A stretch of DNA of 64,000 bases, taken from Halobaculum sp. CBA1158. Its GTDB lineage: Archaea > Halobacteriota > Halobacteria > Halobacteriales > Haloferacaceae. The stretch lies in assembly GCF_021431925.1 (NCBI RefSeq), contig NZ_CP090371.1, forward strand, positions 2,170,001 to 2,234,000. The letters are read 5' to 3'. The notes beneath the pieces were generated by a model. That model ran no database searches, was not told the origin of the DNA, and worked only from the letters and a program-made list of their open reading frames with translations. Position 1 is the first letter of the stretch; every line of letters begins with the position of its first letter. Made by a program: the position numbers and the translations under genes. This document shows positions 35,073-44,064 of this stretch, one piece after another.

Positions 35073-35882
35073 ATGGCAGACGTAACGGAGTTCTCCGACG
35101 GCGTCGTGCGGCTCGAACGCGACGACGGCATCGCCCGGATCGTCCTCGCGGACCCCGACCGGCGCAACGCGCTGTCGACGGCGATGACCGACGGGATCGG
35201 GGCCGCCCTCGACCACCTGGAAGGCGGCGACGCCCGGTGTGTGGTGGTCGCGGGCGAGGGTCCCGCCTTCTGCGCCGGCGGCGACGTCGACTCGATGCTG
35301 GAGCGCCAGGAGTCGGACGCGCCGACCGACGACGCCGTCCGCCACATCGTCCAGGAGATCGGTCGGTGCGTGAAGCGCGTGTACGAGTGCGAGTTCCCGA
35401 CGGTCGCGCGCATCGAGGGACCGGCTTTCGGCGCGGGCGCGAACCTCGCCGTCGCCTGCGACGTGACCGCGATGCACGAGGACGCCCGGATCGGCTTCGG
35501 CTTCCGAGAGGTCGGGCTCGCGGTCGACTCCGGTACCTCGTATCTCCTGCCGCGACTCGTCGGCGAGAACGTCGCCAAGGAGCTCGTGTACACCGGCGAG
35601 CTCCTGACGGCCGAGCGCGCCGAGGAGTTGGGCGTCGTGAACCACGCCGTCGCGGACGACGAGTTCGAGGGGCGGTTCTCGATGCTCGTCGACCGGATCG
35701 CCTCGGGGCCGACGGTCGCGCTCAGGACGTCCAAGCGACTCCTGCGCTCGGAGTTCGCGACGCTCGGGGAGGCGATCGAACACGAGGCGGGCGCGCAGGC
35801 GGCCGTCCTCGAGTCGGACGACCACGCGGAGGGGGTGGCGGCGTTCACCGAGGACCGGTCGCCGGCGTTCGAGGGGAGATAG
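35073..35882 (+). CDS. Enoyl-CoA hydratase/isomerase family protein
   Basis: 269 residues of the crotonase fold. GPAFCAGGDVDSM forms the first oxyanion element, and PAFGAGANLAVACDVTA the second. FREVGLAVDSGTSYLLPRLVG spans the catalytic region, and the C-terminal trimerisation helix SDDHAEGVAAFTEDRSPAF is intact. It probably works with the upstream acyl-CoA ligase in fatty-acid or aromatic-acid CoA-ester turnover. The two are 87 bases apart on the same strand. Confidence 0.9.
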   Translation: MADVTEFSDGVVRLERDDGIARIVLADPDRRNALSTAMTDGIGAALDHLEGGDARCVVVAGEGPAFCAGGDVDSMLERQESDAPTDDAVRHIVQEIGRCVKRVYECEFPTVARIEGPAFGAGANLAVACDVTAMHEDARIGFGFREVGLAVDSGTSYLLPRLVGENVAKELVYTGELLTAERAEELGVVNHAVADDEFEGRFSMLVDRIASGPTVALRTSKRLLRSEFATLGEAIEHEAGAQAAVLESDDHAEGVAAFTEDRSPAFEGR

Positions 35883-35982
35883 ACCGGAGCCGTCGCCGGT
35901 GTGGCCGGGCTGCCCGCGTCGCCGTCGGGGGCGTCACCCGCGGAGCGAAACGTAGAAGGGAGAACCCGAGAACCGTGGGTGC

Positions 35983-36327
35983 ATGACCGAGTACACGGTG
36001 GAGTTCGTCGGCACCGGCGACGAGATCACGGTGTCGGACAAACAGACCATCCTGAACGCCTGCATCGAGGAGGGGATCGCCCAGGAGTACTCCTGCCGCG
36101 TCGGGATGTGTCTGGCCTGTACCGCCGAGATCGTCGAGGGCGAGGTGGCCCAACAGGCCGCCGTCGCCCGCGCGCTCACCGAGGAGGAGGCGGAGGACTA
36201 CGCGCTCACCTGCATGGCGCGCGCGCAGTCGGACCTGAAGCTCGACCGCGGGAAGTACCCCCCGAGCATCGAGGACGAGGCCGCCGCGAGCGGCGACGCC
36301 ACCGGGGCTGCGGCCGACGACGACTGA
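35983..36327 (+). CDS. 2Fe-2S ferredoxin (plant/halobacterial type)
   Basis: 114 residues. Cys38, Cys43, Cys46 and Cys77 form the C-x4-C-x2-C...C pattern (CRVGMCLAC, LTCMA) of the plant-type 2Fe-2S cluster. It lacks the long N-terminal acidic domain of the main Halobacterium ferredoxin. The acidic C-terminal tail is unrelated to the core. It is a likely soluble electron carrier for an oxygenase or dehydrogenase. Confidence 0.9.
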   Translation: MTEYTVEFVGTGDEITVSDKQTILNACIEEGIAQEYSCRVGMCLACTAEIVEGEVAQQAAVARALTEEEAEDYALTCMARAQSDLKLDRGKYPPSIEDEAAASGDATGAAADDD

Positions 36328-36445
36328 TCGGCGACCAGCCTCATCCGTCCCACGAACGCAGCGAACGCCGTGAGCGTCGGATCGGCCGCGAGCGATCGGG
36401 TCTCTCGCCGCAAACGTTTCAACGGACACGGGCGAACCGGGGGTC

Positions 36446-37516
36446 GTGAATCGAACGGGGGCGATCCGAGCCCTCCCGGCGCTCCTGACCGGATCGGTCC
36501 TCGCGCTCGCCGCCGCCCACGTGGTGTTCGACGACGACCGACTCGTCATCGACCTCGCCGAGGCGTCGATCCTCGTGGTGTTCGCCGTGGCGCTGGGGTT
36601 CGTCGCGGTCCGGGTGGCTCGCGACCGGTTCGCGCCCGACCGCGTGAGCCGGGTCGTGCTCACGGGACTGGGATCGGGAATCGTCGTCGGCGCGCTCGCG
36701 GCGCTGTATCTCGCCACGCGGATCGCCGACGGCGATCCCACCACCGAGCCGATGATCGTCCTCTCGATCGGGTGGAGTCTCGGTGTCAGCGCCGGCGCGC
36801 TCGTCGGCTACTACGTCGAACGGGTTCGCCGCGAGCGCGCCGAGCAGGCGCGGTTGACCGGGCGACTCACCGTCCTCCAGCGGGTGCTCCGGCACAACAT
36901 CCGCAACGAGGTCGCGATCATTCGCGGGATCGCCGCCACCGCCGCCGAGTCGACCGACGACGAGGCGCTCACGGGGAGGCTGCGGACGATGACCGACCAC
37001 GTCGACCGAGTCCACGGCCTCTCCGAGAAGGCGAACACGCTGACGGAGCTGTGGAACGACGACGAGACCGTCGAGGCCGACCTCGCGGCCACCGTGCGCG
37101 CGGAGGTGTCGCGCTTTCGCGAGACCCACCCCGGAGTCGACGTGACCCTCTCGACGCCAGAGACCGCCCCGGCGACGGCACATCCCTCTGCGGCGCTCGC
37201 TGTGCGCGAGGCGCTCGACAACGCCGCCACACACAACGACGCCGGCGAACTCGCGGTCGACGCGTCAGTCTCTACCGGCTCCGAGTGGGTGACCGTCGAG
37301 GTCGCCGACGACGGGTCGAGCGTCCCCGAGGAGGACCTGGCGGCGCTTGCGGCCTCCAGGGAGTTCCCGCTTCAGCACGTCACCGGGCTCGGCCTGTGGG
37401 TGATATTCTGGGTCGTCGAGCTGTCCGGGGGACGGTTGGACATCGACAACGTCGACCCGGCCGGCGTCCGGGTCCGGATGCGATTCCGGCCGGTCGACGT
37501 CGCGACCCGGTCGTGA
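36446..37516 (+). CDS. Membrane histidine kinase
   Basis: 356 residues from a GTG start. Four hydrophobic helices (about 8-126) form a sensor without a recognised extracytoplasmic domain. The H-box LRHNIRNEV places the phosphoacceptor His at about 150. The ATPase domain has N-box DNAATHN (Asn259), VADDGSSV (about 287-294) and GLGLWV (about 314-319). This small-kinase type is abundant in haloarchaea and rarely has an adjacent response regulator. None is found here. Confidence 0.88.
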   Translation: MNRTGAIRALPALLTGSVLALAAAHVVFDDDRLVIDLAEASILVVFAVALGFVAVRVARDRFAPDRVSRVVLTGLGSGIVVGALAALYLATRIADGDPTTEPMIVLSIGWSLGVSAGALVGYYVERVRRERAEQARLTGRLTVLQRVLRHNIRNEVAIIRGIAATAAESTDDEALTGRLRTMTDHVDRVHGLSEKANTLTELWNDDETVEADLAATVRAEVSRFRETHPGVDVTLSTPETAPATAHPSAALAVREALDNAATHNDAGELAVDASVSTGSEWVTVEVADDGSSVPEEDLAALAASREFPLQHVTGLGLWVIFWVVELSGGRLDIDNVDPAGVRVRMRFRPVDVATRS

Positions 37517-37538
37517 GCCGTCGCCGTTTGGCGGAGCC

Positions 37539-38342
37539 TCAGCGGTTCGCCTCCATCCACTCGACGGCGAAGTCGACCAGCGGTCGCATGCGACAGACGA
37601 CGGCCTCGGCGTCGCCGACGCGTCCGCGCCACACCCGGTCGGGATCGGCCGCCTCGAACGCGGCCTCGACGTCGCGGAAGTCGTCGCGGGAGGTCGGCTC
37701 CTCGAAGGTCACCCACCGCGGCTCGCCGTCGACCAGCGCCCGCCCGCCGCTCCGTTCGGGCGGGTCGTCGAGGTCGGCTCGATACTCCGCGAGATGGAGG
37801 GAGGTGTTCGCGTCGACGCCGATCCGGACGATCAGCGCGTCTCGCTCGTACAGCCGCGCGAGCGGCGATTCCTCCCCCATCGGGGAGTCGTACGCGTGGT
37901 CCGCGACCACAGCCTCGGCCGCCGCACCCCACGCCGAGAACGACGTGGTCGGGTGGCGGCTCCGGACGGCGTCCGGGTAGGTCCGCAGGCACTCGGGGAT
38001 CGCTCCCATCCCCCGCGACGGCGTCACCGCCGGTCGGTAGGGGGCCGCCTCTGCGCGGATCGTCTCGACCCAGTCGTCGGGGACCGACGGGTTCTCCCAC
38101 GCCGTCGGCTCGGACAACTGCGTCGAGTGGGTCGGCACCGCGACCGTCCCGGCAGCCGTCACCGCCTCGAGCAGACCGTCGACCGCTGTCGGCGCGCCGC
38201 CGGCGACCCACCCCATCGCCGACAGCGACGAGTGCACAAGGGCGGTCTCGCCGGCGTCGACGCCCAGGTCGCGCAGGTCGGCACGGATCCGGTCGGCCGT
38301 CAGCGGCTCGTCGGTGCGCTCGACGACGTCGTGTTCGCCCAT
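37539..38342 (-). CDS. Aminoglycoside N3-acetyltransferase-like protein (AAC(3) family)
   Basis: 267 residues of the Antibiotic_NAT fold. VHSSLSAMGWVAGG, VPTHSTQLSEP, SRGMGAIPE, and HPTTSFSAWG (with the conserved His/Thr/Ser) are hallmarks. Archaea use homologues for unknown acetyl transfers, so resistance is only the name of the family. The ATG at 38342 is chosen because a GGATAAAACC box lies 25 bases upstream. An ATG further up would overlap the preceding gene. Confidence 0.88.
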   Translation of the reverse strand: MGEHDVVERTDEPLTADRIRADLRDLGVDAGETALVHSSLSAMGWVAGGAPTAVDGLLEAVTAAGTVAVPTHSTQLSEPTAWENPSVPDDWVETIRAEAAPYRPAVTPSRGMGAIPECLRTYPDAVRSRHPTTSFSAWGAAAEAVVADHAYDSPMGEESPLARLYERDALIVRIGVDANTSLHLAEYRADLDDPPERSGGRALVDGEPRWVTFEEPTSRDDFRDVEAAFEAADPDRVWRGRVGDAEAVVCRMRPLVDFAVEWMEANR

Positions 38343-38362
38343 GCGACGGCGGCGGGTGCCTC

Positions 38363-38372
38363 GGATAAAACC
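38363..38372 (-). promoter_or_regulatory. TATA-like box for the AAC(3)-like gene
   Basis: On the minus strand, GGTTTTATCC precedes the ATG at 38342 by about 25 bases. Confidence 0.5.
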
Positions 38373-38386
38373 CCTCGGACGGTGAG

Positions 38387-39652
38387 TCACTCGATCGCAC
38401 AGTTGTTCGGGCCCAGCTCCGCCTCGAACGCCGTCTCGTCGTCCATCGTCGCGGTCCCGAGGTTAGCGGCGACGATCCGCTCGTGGTTCGCGGGCCGCGG
38501 CGGCAGCGACGAGGCGACCCGGTCGAGGAACGACTCGCGATCGAGCGCGAGCACGTCGAGGTCGCGAACCGCCGACAACGGGGCCGCGTAGACCGCCGGC
38601 CGTCCGTCGAGGCCTCCGGCGTCGGCGACGTCCGCAACGTGGCCGGGCGCGAGGATCGTGTCGTCGGGGAGCGCGAGCAGTCGGTCGTGGAGCGTCTCGT
38701 AGGCCCGCTCGGCCAGCCCGCGCGCACCGGACTCGCCCGCCTCCAGGTCGGGCCGGCCGACGCTCCCGAGGAACAGCGCGTCTCCGGAGAACAGCACGCT
38801 CGGGGCGTCGCCGGCGCGGTCGAGTCGAAGGCAGATCTGCTCGCTCGTGTGTCCCGGCGCGTCGACCGCGGTCAGCGTCGCGTCGCCGACGCGGATCTCG
38901 TCGCCGTCGGCGACGAGGTCGGCCGCGAACGCGAGGCCGCGCTCGCGCGCCCCCGCCGGCACGGTCGCGCGTGCGCCGGCCGCGTCCGCGACCGCACGGA
39001 CGCCCGAGACGTGGTCGGCGTGGACGTGGGTGTCGACGGCGCGAACGATGGTCGCGTCGCGGGCGGCCGCGTCGGCGACGTACCGGTCGGCGAACGCCCG
39101 GAGGGGATCGATCACGACCGCGTCGTCGCCGGCGACGACCAGGTACGCGAGACAGCCGGAGGAGGGGCGCTGGTACTGGATCACCGCCAGGTCGTCGTCG
39201 TCGACGACCGGCTCGGCGAGGTACGTCTCGGCCCACGCGTCCATGCCGCCCGCGAGGTTCACAGCGTCGACGCCGGCGGCCGCGAGGTCGCTGGCCACCT
39301 CGGCGCTGGCCGCGCCGCGGCCGCAGACGACGACGATCGGCTCCGAGAGGTCGTCGGGCAATGGGTCGGTCGCGTCGCCGGTCGCCCCGGCGGCGACGAA
39401 CTTCACGTGCGGCACCTGTCGGGCGGTCACGCGCCGCCCGTCGACGTGCCACGACTCGAACTCCGGGCGGTCGCGCACGTCCAGCACCGACGCGGCGTCG
39501 CCGGCGCGGAGGCGACGCGCGAGCGCCTCGGGGGCCAGTTCTCCCCCCGGCTCGACCCCGTCGAACGCGGGGGGAGCGTCGCCGGTGAGGTCGCCGCCGG
39601 GGTCGCCACCGGCGGAGTCGTCGCCGGTAGCGTCGCCTGCGCGGTCGCTCAT
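38387..39652 (-). CDS. Rhodanese-persulfide dioxygenase-type fusion (metallo-beta-lactamase fold)
   Basis: 421 residues. The N-terminal half (about 40-145) is a rhodanese domain with catalytic Cys110 in VVVCGRG. The C-terminal half is a metallo-beta-lactamase domain with THVHADHVSG at 208-217, GHTSEQICL, and FSGDALFLGSVGRPDL, as in ETHE1/PDO persulfide dioxygenases. SSGCLAYLV is also typical. The fusion likely oxidises glutathione- or thiol-persulfide and moves sulfane sulfur. Mainly sulfide detoxification is inferred. The N-terminal 30 residues are a low-complexity GD/AGGD leader. Confidence 0.9.
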   Translation of the reverse strand: MSDRAGDATGDDSAGGDPGGDLTGDAPPAFDGVEPGGELAPEALARRLRAGDAASVLDVRDRPEFESWHVDGRRVTARQVPHVKFVAAGATGDATDPLPDDLSEPIVVVCGRGAASAEVASDLAAAGVDAVNLAGGMDAWAETYLAEPVVDDDDLAVIQYQRPSSGCLAYLVVAGDDAVVIDPLRAFADRYVADAAARDATIVRAVDTHVHADHVSGVRAVADAAGARATVPAGARERGLAFAADLVADGDEIRVGDATLTAVDAPGHTSEQICLRLDRAGDAPSVLFSGDALFLGSVGRPDLEAGESGARGLAERAYETLHDRLLALPDDTILAPGHVADVADAGGLDGRPAVYAAPLSAVRDLDVLALDRESFLDRVASSLPPRPANHERIVAANLGTATMDDETAFEAELGPNNCAIE

Positions 39653-39661
39653 CGAACTACC

Positions 39662-39976
39662 TCACTCCCGCGGCTCGAAGGCGTGTCTGACGACCTCGCT
39701 GTCGTCGTCCCACTCGAACTCGTCGTGGACGTGCTCCAGTCGGCGCTTGTACGCCTCGAGGTCCTCGGAGCCCTCAGCGCGGGCGTCCTCGTCGGTGAGG
39801 TCGCCGAGGGTTCGGCGCTCGATCGCCGTCACCTCGAACGTCGTGCCGTCGATCTCGAAGGTGTCGCCCGCCTCGGCGTAGGCGTGTCCGCGGTGCAGTT
39901 GCGTCACCTCGCCCGCGGCGGCCAGCTGCTGGACGTGGTCGTTCGGAAGGATCTCGCCGGCGTCGATGTGTGCCAT
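39662..39976 (-). CDS. ASCH-domain protein
   Basis: 104 residues. DAGEILPNDHVQQLAAAGEVTQLHRGHAYAE and FEIDGTTFEVTAIERRTLGDLTDEDA resemble the small beta-barrel ASCH (ASC-1 homology) domain, which in archaea binds nucleic acid or modified nucleosides. It stands 9 bases upstream of the rhodanese-PDO gene in the same direction, so the two could be co-transcribed. The function is unproven. Confidence 0.7.
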   Translation of the reverse strand: MAHIDAGEILPNDHVQQLAAAGEVTQLHRGHAYAEAGDTFEIDGTTFEVTAIERRTLGDLTDEDARAEGSEDLEAYKRRLEHVHDEFEWDDDSEVVRHAFEPRE

Positions 39977-40035
39977 GGGAGATCGATGGTGTCGCTCGGG
40001 GGAAACGTTAACGCCGCCGTGACCGACCGTCGAGT

Positions 40036-40716
40036 ATGGACGGCGAGGCCTTCCGCGAGCGCGTCGAGTCGGCGAAGTCGACCGAGTTGGAGCGACTCGG
40101 CTCGAACAAGCTGCTCATCGCGCTCACGGACGCGACGCTGGAGCCCGAGGCCGTGTTGCGGGCGGTCGCCGACTCCGAACACGCCGCGCACGTCACCTTC
40201 TCGCAGTGGGCCGACGACGCGACCGAGGCCGGCGGGGAGAACGGCGCGGACGGCGGCGGCGACGCCGCCGCGGAGCTGTTCGGGTGGCTCGCCGACCGCG
40301 AGCGCGACCACCGCGAGCGCGTGCTCGACTCGCTGTCGGACCTCGGGGTCGAGCACGATCCGGCCGACGGCGGCACCATGCACGAGTACCTCCGCGCGCG
40401 GGAGGATCCGGTAGAACGGATCGCCGCCGGCACGGTCGGCCGCGGGCTCGTCAGCGACCGCTCGCACCTCCAGATCGTCTCCCTGTTCGTCAACGAGGGC
40501 GACGAGGCGCGCGCGGACCTCTTTCGCGACCTGCGCGCCGAGACCGAGGAGGAACTGGAGCGCGGACTGGCGCTGCTGGAGGACCTGTGCGGAGACGAGG
40601 ACGGCGACGACTGGGAGCGCGCCCGGATGGTCGCGGAGTACGTCGTGCAGGTCGCCTACGACGACTACGCCGACGCGCTGACCGGGATGGGGATCGACGT
40701 GAAACCGGTGTGTTGA
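40036..40716 (+). CDS. Ferritin-like/rubrerythrin-fold protein
   Basis: 226 residues, mostly helical. DSEHAAHVTFSQWADD, EREHYERV-like ERDHRERVLDSL, and HLQIVSLFVNEGDEARADLFRDL resemble four-helix-bundle proteins of the ferritin-like superfamily, but the metal-binding ExxH pairs are not clearly complete. Some databases label close relatives as transcription antitermination proteins, which I cannot confirm. The gap after it (40717-41010) has no supported gene. Confidence 0.55.
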   Translation: MDGEAFRERVESAKSTELERLGSNKLLIALTDATLEPEAVLRAVADSEHAAHVTFSQWADDATEAGGENGADGGGDAAAELFGWLADRERDHRERVLDSLSDLGVEHDPADGGTMHEYLRAREDPVERIAAGTVGRGLVSDRSHLQIVSLFVNEGDEARADLFRDLRAETEEELERGLALLEDLCGDEDGDDWERARMVAEYVVQVAYDDYADALTGMGIDVKPVC

Positions 40717-41010
40717 GCGCCGACGCCGACGAGACGCTGGAGGACATCACCGGGGTCGAGATCGCCTCACGGACGGCGACCGTCGCAGCCGGGTGGATCG
40801 ACCGGTAGACCACCGTGCTGCACGTGACGTTCCGGTTCCAGCGGTGACGGGGCGGGAGCGCTGACACGCCGGTTCCGATCGCTCCCGCCTCGCCGCTTCG
40901 AATCTCGAAACCGCGTCGCCCGCGCGGTGCACCTCCGTGCAAAACCGCATGACTGCGGCCGGATAGCCGAGGCGAGCGATTGAAGGGAGGCGGCGACGGC
41001 GTATTCGGTG

Positions 41011-42060
41011 ATGCGACACGACCACCTCCTCTCGGCGGGCCAGCTCACCCGGGAGGACATCGAGGCCGTCCTGGACCGAGCGGCCGACCTCGCGGACGAC
41101 CCGGGCGCGGTCGGCGACCGCCACGCCGACCAGTTGCTCGCGCTGTGCTTCTTCGAGCCGAGCACGCGCACGAAGATGTCGTTCGACACCGCGATGAAGC
41201 GGATCGGCGGCGACACCGTCGACATGGGCACCGTCGAGTCGTCGTCGGTGAAGAAGGGCGAGTCGCTGGCGGACACGATGCGCGTCGTCGAGGGGTACGC
41301 CGACGGGATCGTCCTCCGGCACCCCAGCGAGGGCGCGGCCAAGCTCGCCTCCCAGTTCGTCGACGTGCCCGTCGTCAACGCCGGCGACGGGGCCGGACAG
41401 CACCCCAGTCAGACCCTGTTGGACCTGTACACGATGCGCGAACGCGCCGGCCTCGACGACCTCACCGTCGGGATCATGGGCGACCTGAAGTACGGGCGGA
41501 CGGTCCACTCGCTGGCGTCGGCGCTCACCAACTTCGACGCGCGGATGCACTTCGTCAGCCCCGAGTCGCTGCGGCTGCCCCGCGGGGTCCAGTTCGACCT
41601 CCACGACGCCGGGGCCCGACTCAGGGAACACACCGACCTCGACGAGGTGCTCGGGGAACTGGACGTGCTGTACGTCACGCGGATCCAGCGCGAGCGCTTC
41701 CCGGACGAGAACGAGTACCAGCAGGTCGCCGGCGAGTACCAGATCGACGCCGAGACGCTCGAGCGCGCCCGCGACGACCTCACCGTGATGCACCCGCTGC
41801 CGCGGGTCGACGAGATCGCTCCGGACGTGGACGCGACCGAACACGCCGCCTACTTCGCGCAGGCGCACAACGGCGTTCCCGTGCGGATGGCGCTGCTCGA
41901 CGAACTGCTCGGCGGTGATCACGGCGACGGCGACAGCGACCGCTACGGCGACGGCGACAGCGACAGCGACCGCTACGGCGACGGCGACAGCGACAGCGAC
42001 CGCTACGGCGACGACGAGGACGACGGTCCCGCCGCGGCCGACGGAGGTGAGTCGCGATGA
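41011..42060 (+). CDS. pyrB: Aspartate carbamoyltransferase, catalytic chain
   Basis: 349 residues. The carbamoyl-phosphate loop [13 protein letters not shown] is at 48-59 (Ser51, Thr52, Arg53, Thr54), [16 protein letters not shown] follows, and [10 protein letters not shown] is near the end. It makes carbamoyl aspartate in pyrimidine synthesis. The enzyme core ends near 302. The last 45 residues are an acidic repeat ([18 protein letters not shown] pattern) not usual for the family. The stop overlaps pyrI (ATGA). Confidence 0.96.
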   Translation: MRHDHLLSAGQLTREDIEAVLDRAADLADDPGAVGDRHADQLLALCFFEPSTRTKMSFDTAMKRIGGDTVDMGTVESSSVKKGESLADTMRVVEGYADGIVLRHPSEGAAKLASQFVDVPVVNAGDGAGQHPSQTLLDLYTMRERAGLDDLTVGIMGDLKYGRTVHSLASALTNFDARMHFVSPESLRLPRGVQFDLHDAGARLREHTDLDEVLGELDVLYVTRIQRERFPDENEYQQVAGEYQIDAETLERARDDLTVMHPLPRVDEIAPDVDATEHAAYFAQAHNGVPVRMALLDELLGGDHGDGDSDRYGDGDSDSDRYGDGDSDSDRYGDDEDDGPAAADGGESR

Positions 42061-42527
42061 GCGACGCCCCCGACCGGGAGCTTCGCGTCTCGAAGATCCG
42101 CGACGGCACGGTCATCGACCACGTCGCCGGCGGGCAGGCCCTGAACGTCCTCGCGGTGCTCGGGATCGACGGCGACGAGGGACTGGGCGTCTCCATCGGC
42201 ATGAACGTCCCCTCGGACAAACTCGGTAAGAAGGACGTGGTGAAAGTCGAGGGGCGCGAACTGAGCCAGGGAGAGGTCGACATCATCTCGCTGCTCGCGC
42301 CGGAGGCGACCGTCAACATCGTTCGGGAGTTCGCGGTGGTCGAGAAGAACCGCGTCGAGCGTCCCGAGCGCGTCGTCGGCCTGCTTGAGTGCCCCAACCA
42401 CAACTGCATCACGAACGCCGACGAGCCCGTCGAGTCCGCCTTCGAGGTCGTCGAGGACGGCGTCCGCTGCGAGTTCTGCGGAGAGATCGTCCGCGAGGAC
42501 ATCGGCGACCACCTCGCGGTCCACTAA
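42057..42527 (+). CDS. pyrI: Aspartate carbamoyltransferase, regulatory chain
   Basis: 156 residues. The N-terminal allosteric nucleotide-binding domain ([18 protein letters not shown]) is followed by the zinc domain with Cys112, Cys117, Cys138 and Cys141 (CPNHNC and CEFC). It binds CTP or ATP and regulates the catalytic trimers made by the overlapping pyrB. The pyrBI order and 4-base overlap imply translational coupling. Confidence 0.96.
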   Translation: MSDAPDRELRVSKIRDGTVIDHVAGGQALNVLAVLGIDGDEGLGVSIGMNVPSDKLGKKDVVKVEGRELSQGEVDIISLLAPEATVNIVREFAVVEKNRVERPERVVGLLECPNHNCITNADEPVESAFEVVEDGVRCEFCGEIVREDIGDHLAVH

Positions 42528-42587
42528 CGTCGAGACCGATCGGAGCGACCGACCGGCTTCCGCCGGTGGGTCCCCCGCGGTCGGAAA

Positions 42588-42594
42588 CGATTAG
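42588..42594 (+). promoter_or_regulatory. TATA-like box for the 36-residue protein
   Basis: CGATTAG lies about 27 bases before the ATG at 42619, supporting expression of that small gene. Confidence 0.5.
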
Positions 42595-42618
42595 TGCCCG
42601 CCCGGAGAACGGACGCCC

Positions 42619-42729
42619 ATGTCCGGAAAGTCCAAGCTGGTCGTGTTGTTCGGCGTCGTCGTCCTCCTGTACGTGCTGTTCAGCTCCGACACCGAACCGG
42701 TCGAGGTCGAAGTCGAGAGCGAGGAGTAG
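42619..42729 (+). CDS. Small single-helix membrane protein (36 aa)
   Basis: The frame reads MSGKSKLVVLFGVVVLLYVL and ends with an acidic tail (about EPVEVEVESEE). One hydrophobic helix is flanked by Lys at the N-terminus and acid at the C-terminus, giving a clear topology. A CGATTAG box sits 27 bases upstream. It follows pyrI by 91 bases. The function is unknown. It is too short for most gene finders. Confidence 0.55.
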   Translation: MSGKSKLVVLFGVVVLLYVLFSSDTEPVEVEVESEE

Positions 42730-42822
42730 CGACCCCCTCCCCCGCTCGCCGGTATCGCCCGTCCGACCGCCCCGCGACCGTTTCTTCGAAACACGTACCC
42801 ACACGAGCGACCAAGCACGGCC

Positions 42823-43674
42823 ATGACCGCGTACGGCGTCGTCACGCGCAACGCCGAGGAGGTGGAGTGGACCGAGTTCGATCTGGGCTTCTACGAGGTG
42901 AAGGACGTGACCGGTCGCTCGGCGGAACCGCTCGCGACGGCCGTGAACATGGTGTCGTGTTTCGGCGACACCGCCGCCGCCGAGTCGAACCCCGATCTCG
43001 TCCCGGTCGACGGCGAGGGTCGCCCCGCCACCCGCGACCGCACCTACTTCGACTGGGCCTACATCTGTCCCACCCACGAGGAGTACCGCCGCGGGCTGCT
43101 GGAGATCGTCGACGACTGCGCGGCCGTCAACGGGGACGTTCGCCTCGACGACGTGGGGTTCCCTCGACAGGGCTACTGCCGGTGTGACCGGTGTGAACGA
43201 CGGTTCGGAGACAGCGATCACGACGACTGGGAGGCGTGGCGCGCCGAAGTCATCACCGAGTTCGTCGCCGACGCGGCCGACAGGATCCCCGGCCGCGTCT
43301 ACCTCACGCTGTACCCGGACCCGTACCCCGGGCACCTGCACGAGCGCGCCGGCCTCGACCTGGAGGCGCTGGCCGAGCACGTCGACGAGTTCGTCGTTCC
43401 GCTGTACGACACCCACTACGGGACGACCTACTGGCTGGAGACGATCGCGAAGGGATTCGAGAGTCGGCTTTCGGACCTCGACGTGACGTTCTCCGTCGAG
43501 CTGTACGCCGTGGACGTGGACATCGACGACCTGAACCACGCCGCCGAGGTCGCCGCCGAGTACGGGGAGGACGTGTTCTTCGGCTACGACGCGAGCCAGG
43601 CCGTGGCGGCCCTTCGGCGGTTGAAGGCCGACGAGCGCGAGGGGAGAGAGTACGGGGCGAGCGAGGACGGGTGA
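42823..43674 (+). CDS. Conserved TIM-barrel-like protein, unknown
   Basis: 283 residues, cytosolic, no signal peptide. Motifs include TYFDWAYICPTHEEYRRGLLEIVDD, DVRLDDVGFPRQGYCRCDRCERRFG (a C-x-C-x2-C cluster), TLYPDPYPGH and VVPLYDTHYGTTYWL. The succession of beta-strand/helix units and acidic strand ends suggests a glycoside-hydrolase-like TIM barrel with a small metal site. I do not recognise a named family. Confidence 0.7.
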   Translation: MTAYGVVTRNAEEVEWTEFDLGFYEVKDVTGRSAEPLATAVNMVSCFGDTAAAESNPDLVPVDGEGRPATRDRTYFDWAYICPTHEEYRRGLLEIVDDCAAVNGDVRLDDVGFPRQGYCRCDRCERRFGDSDHDDWEAWRAEVITEFVADAADRIPGRVYLTLYPDPYPGHLHERAGLDLEALAEHVDEFVVPLYDTHYGTTYWLETIAKGFESRLSDLDVTFSVELYAVDVDIDDLNHAAEVAAEYGEDVFFGYDASQAVAALRRLKADEREGREYGASEDG

Positions 43675-43864
43675 GGAGCGGAGTGAGGAACGAGTCCTCG
43701 GGTGGGCGGCAAAGCGGTCCTCGTGCCGCTCCGCCCACGAAGAGCGAGAACGACGACCGGTAGCGAGGCGGACTCGGGCGGTGGTGAGGTGGTCGCGGGC
43801 GGTGGTGAGGGGGTCGCGGGCGATCCAGAGAGCCCGTATCGGCATGCGTCGTCCGGGTAGCTGA

Positions 43865-43990
43865 CTACCCGAGCGGCCCGTACGACAGCGCCCAGATCAC
43901 GACGATCGCGAGGGAGAACACGATCGCGGCGATCCCTCCGAGCACGAACAACAGACGTCCAGTCTCGCGTTTCTGCCCTGCGTCTGCCAT
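43865..43990 (-). CDS. Small single-helix membrane protein (41 aa)
   Basis: The minus strand from 43990 reads MADAGQKRETGRLLFVLGGI, then a second run of hydrophobic residues ending LSYGPLG. The hydrophobic core spans about residues 13-36. A CATATGT box about 25 bases upstream (44013-44019) fits a leaderless start. It is divergently arranged with the next membrane protein. The function is unknown. Confidence 0.55.
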   Translation of the reverse strand: MADAGQKRETGRLLFVLGGIAAIVFSLAIVVIWALSYGPLG

Positions 43991-44064
43991 ACCGCTCACA
44001 CGGCCTGCGGGCACATATGTCCCTCGGCGGGCCGTTTTTGTCGGTCGAGTCCTCGACGGCCGTC

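Noticed and set aside
40710-40808. Small GTG-start frame after the ferritin-like gene
   Set aside because: Overlaps the stop codon of the previous gene; no promoter or distinctive sequence, only 32 residues.
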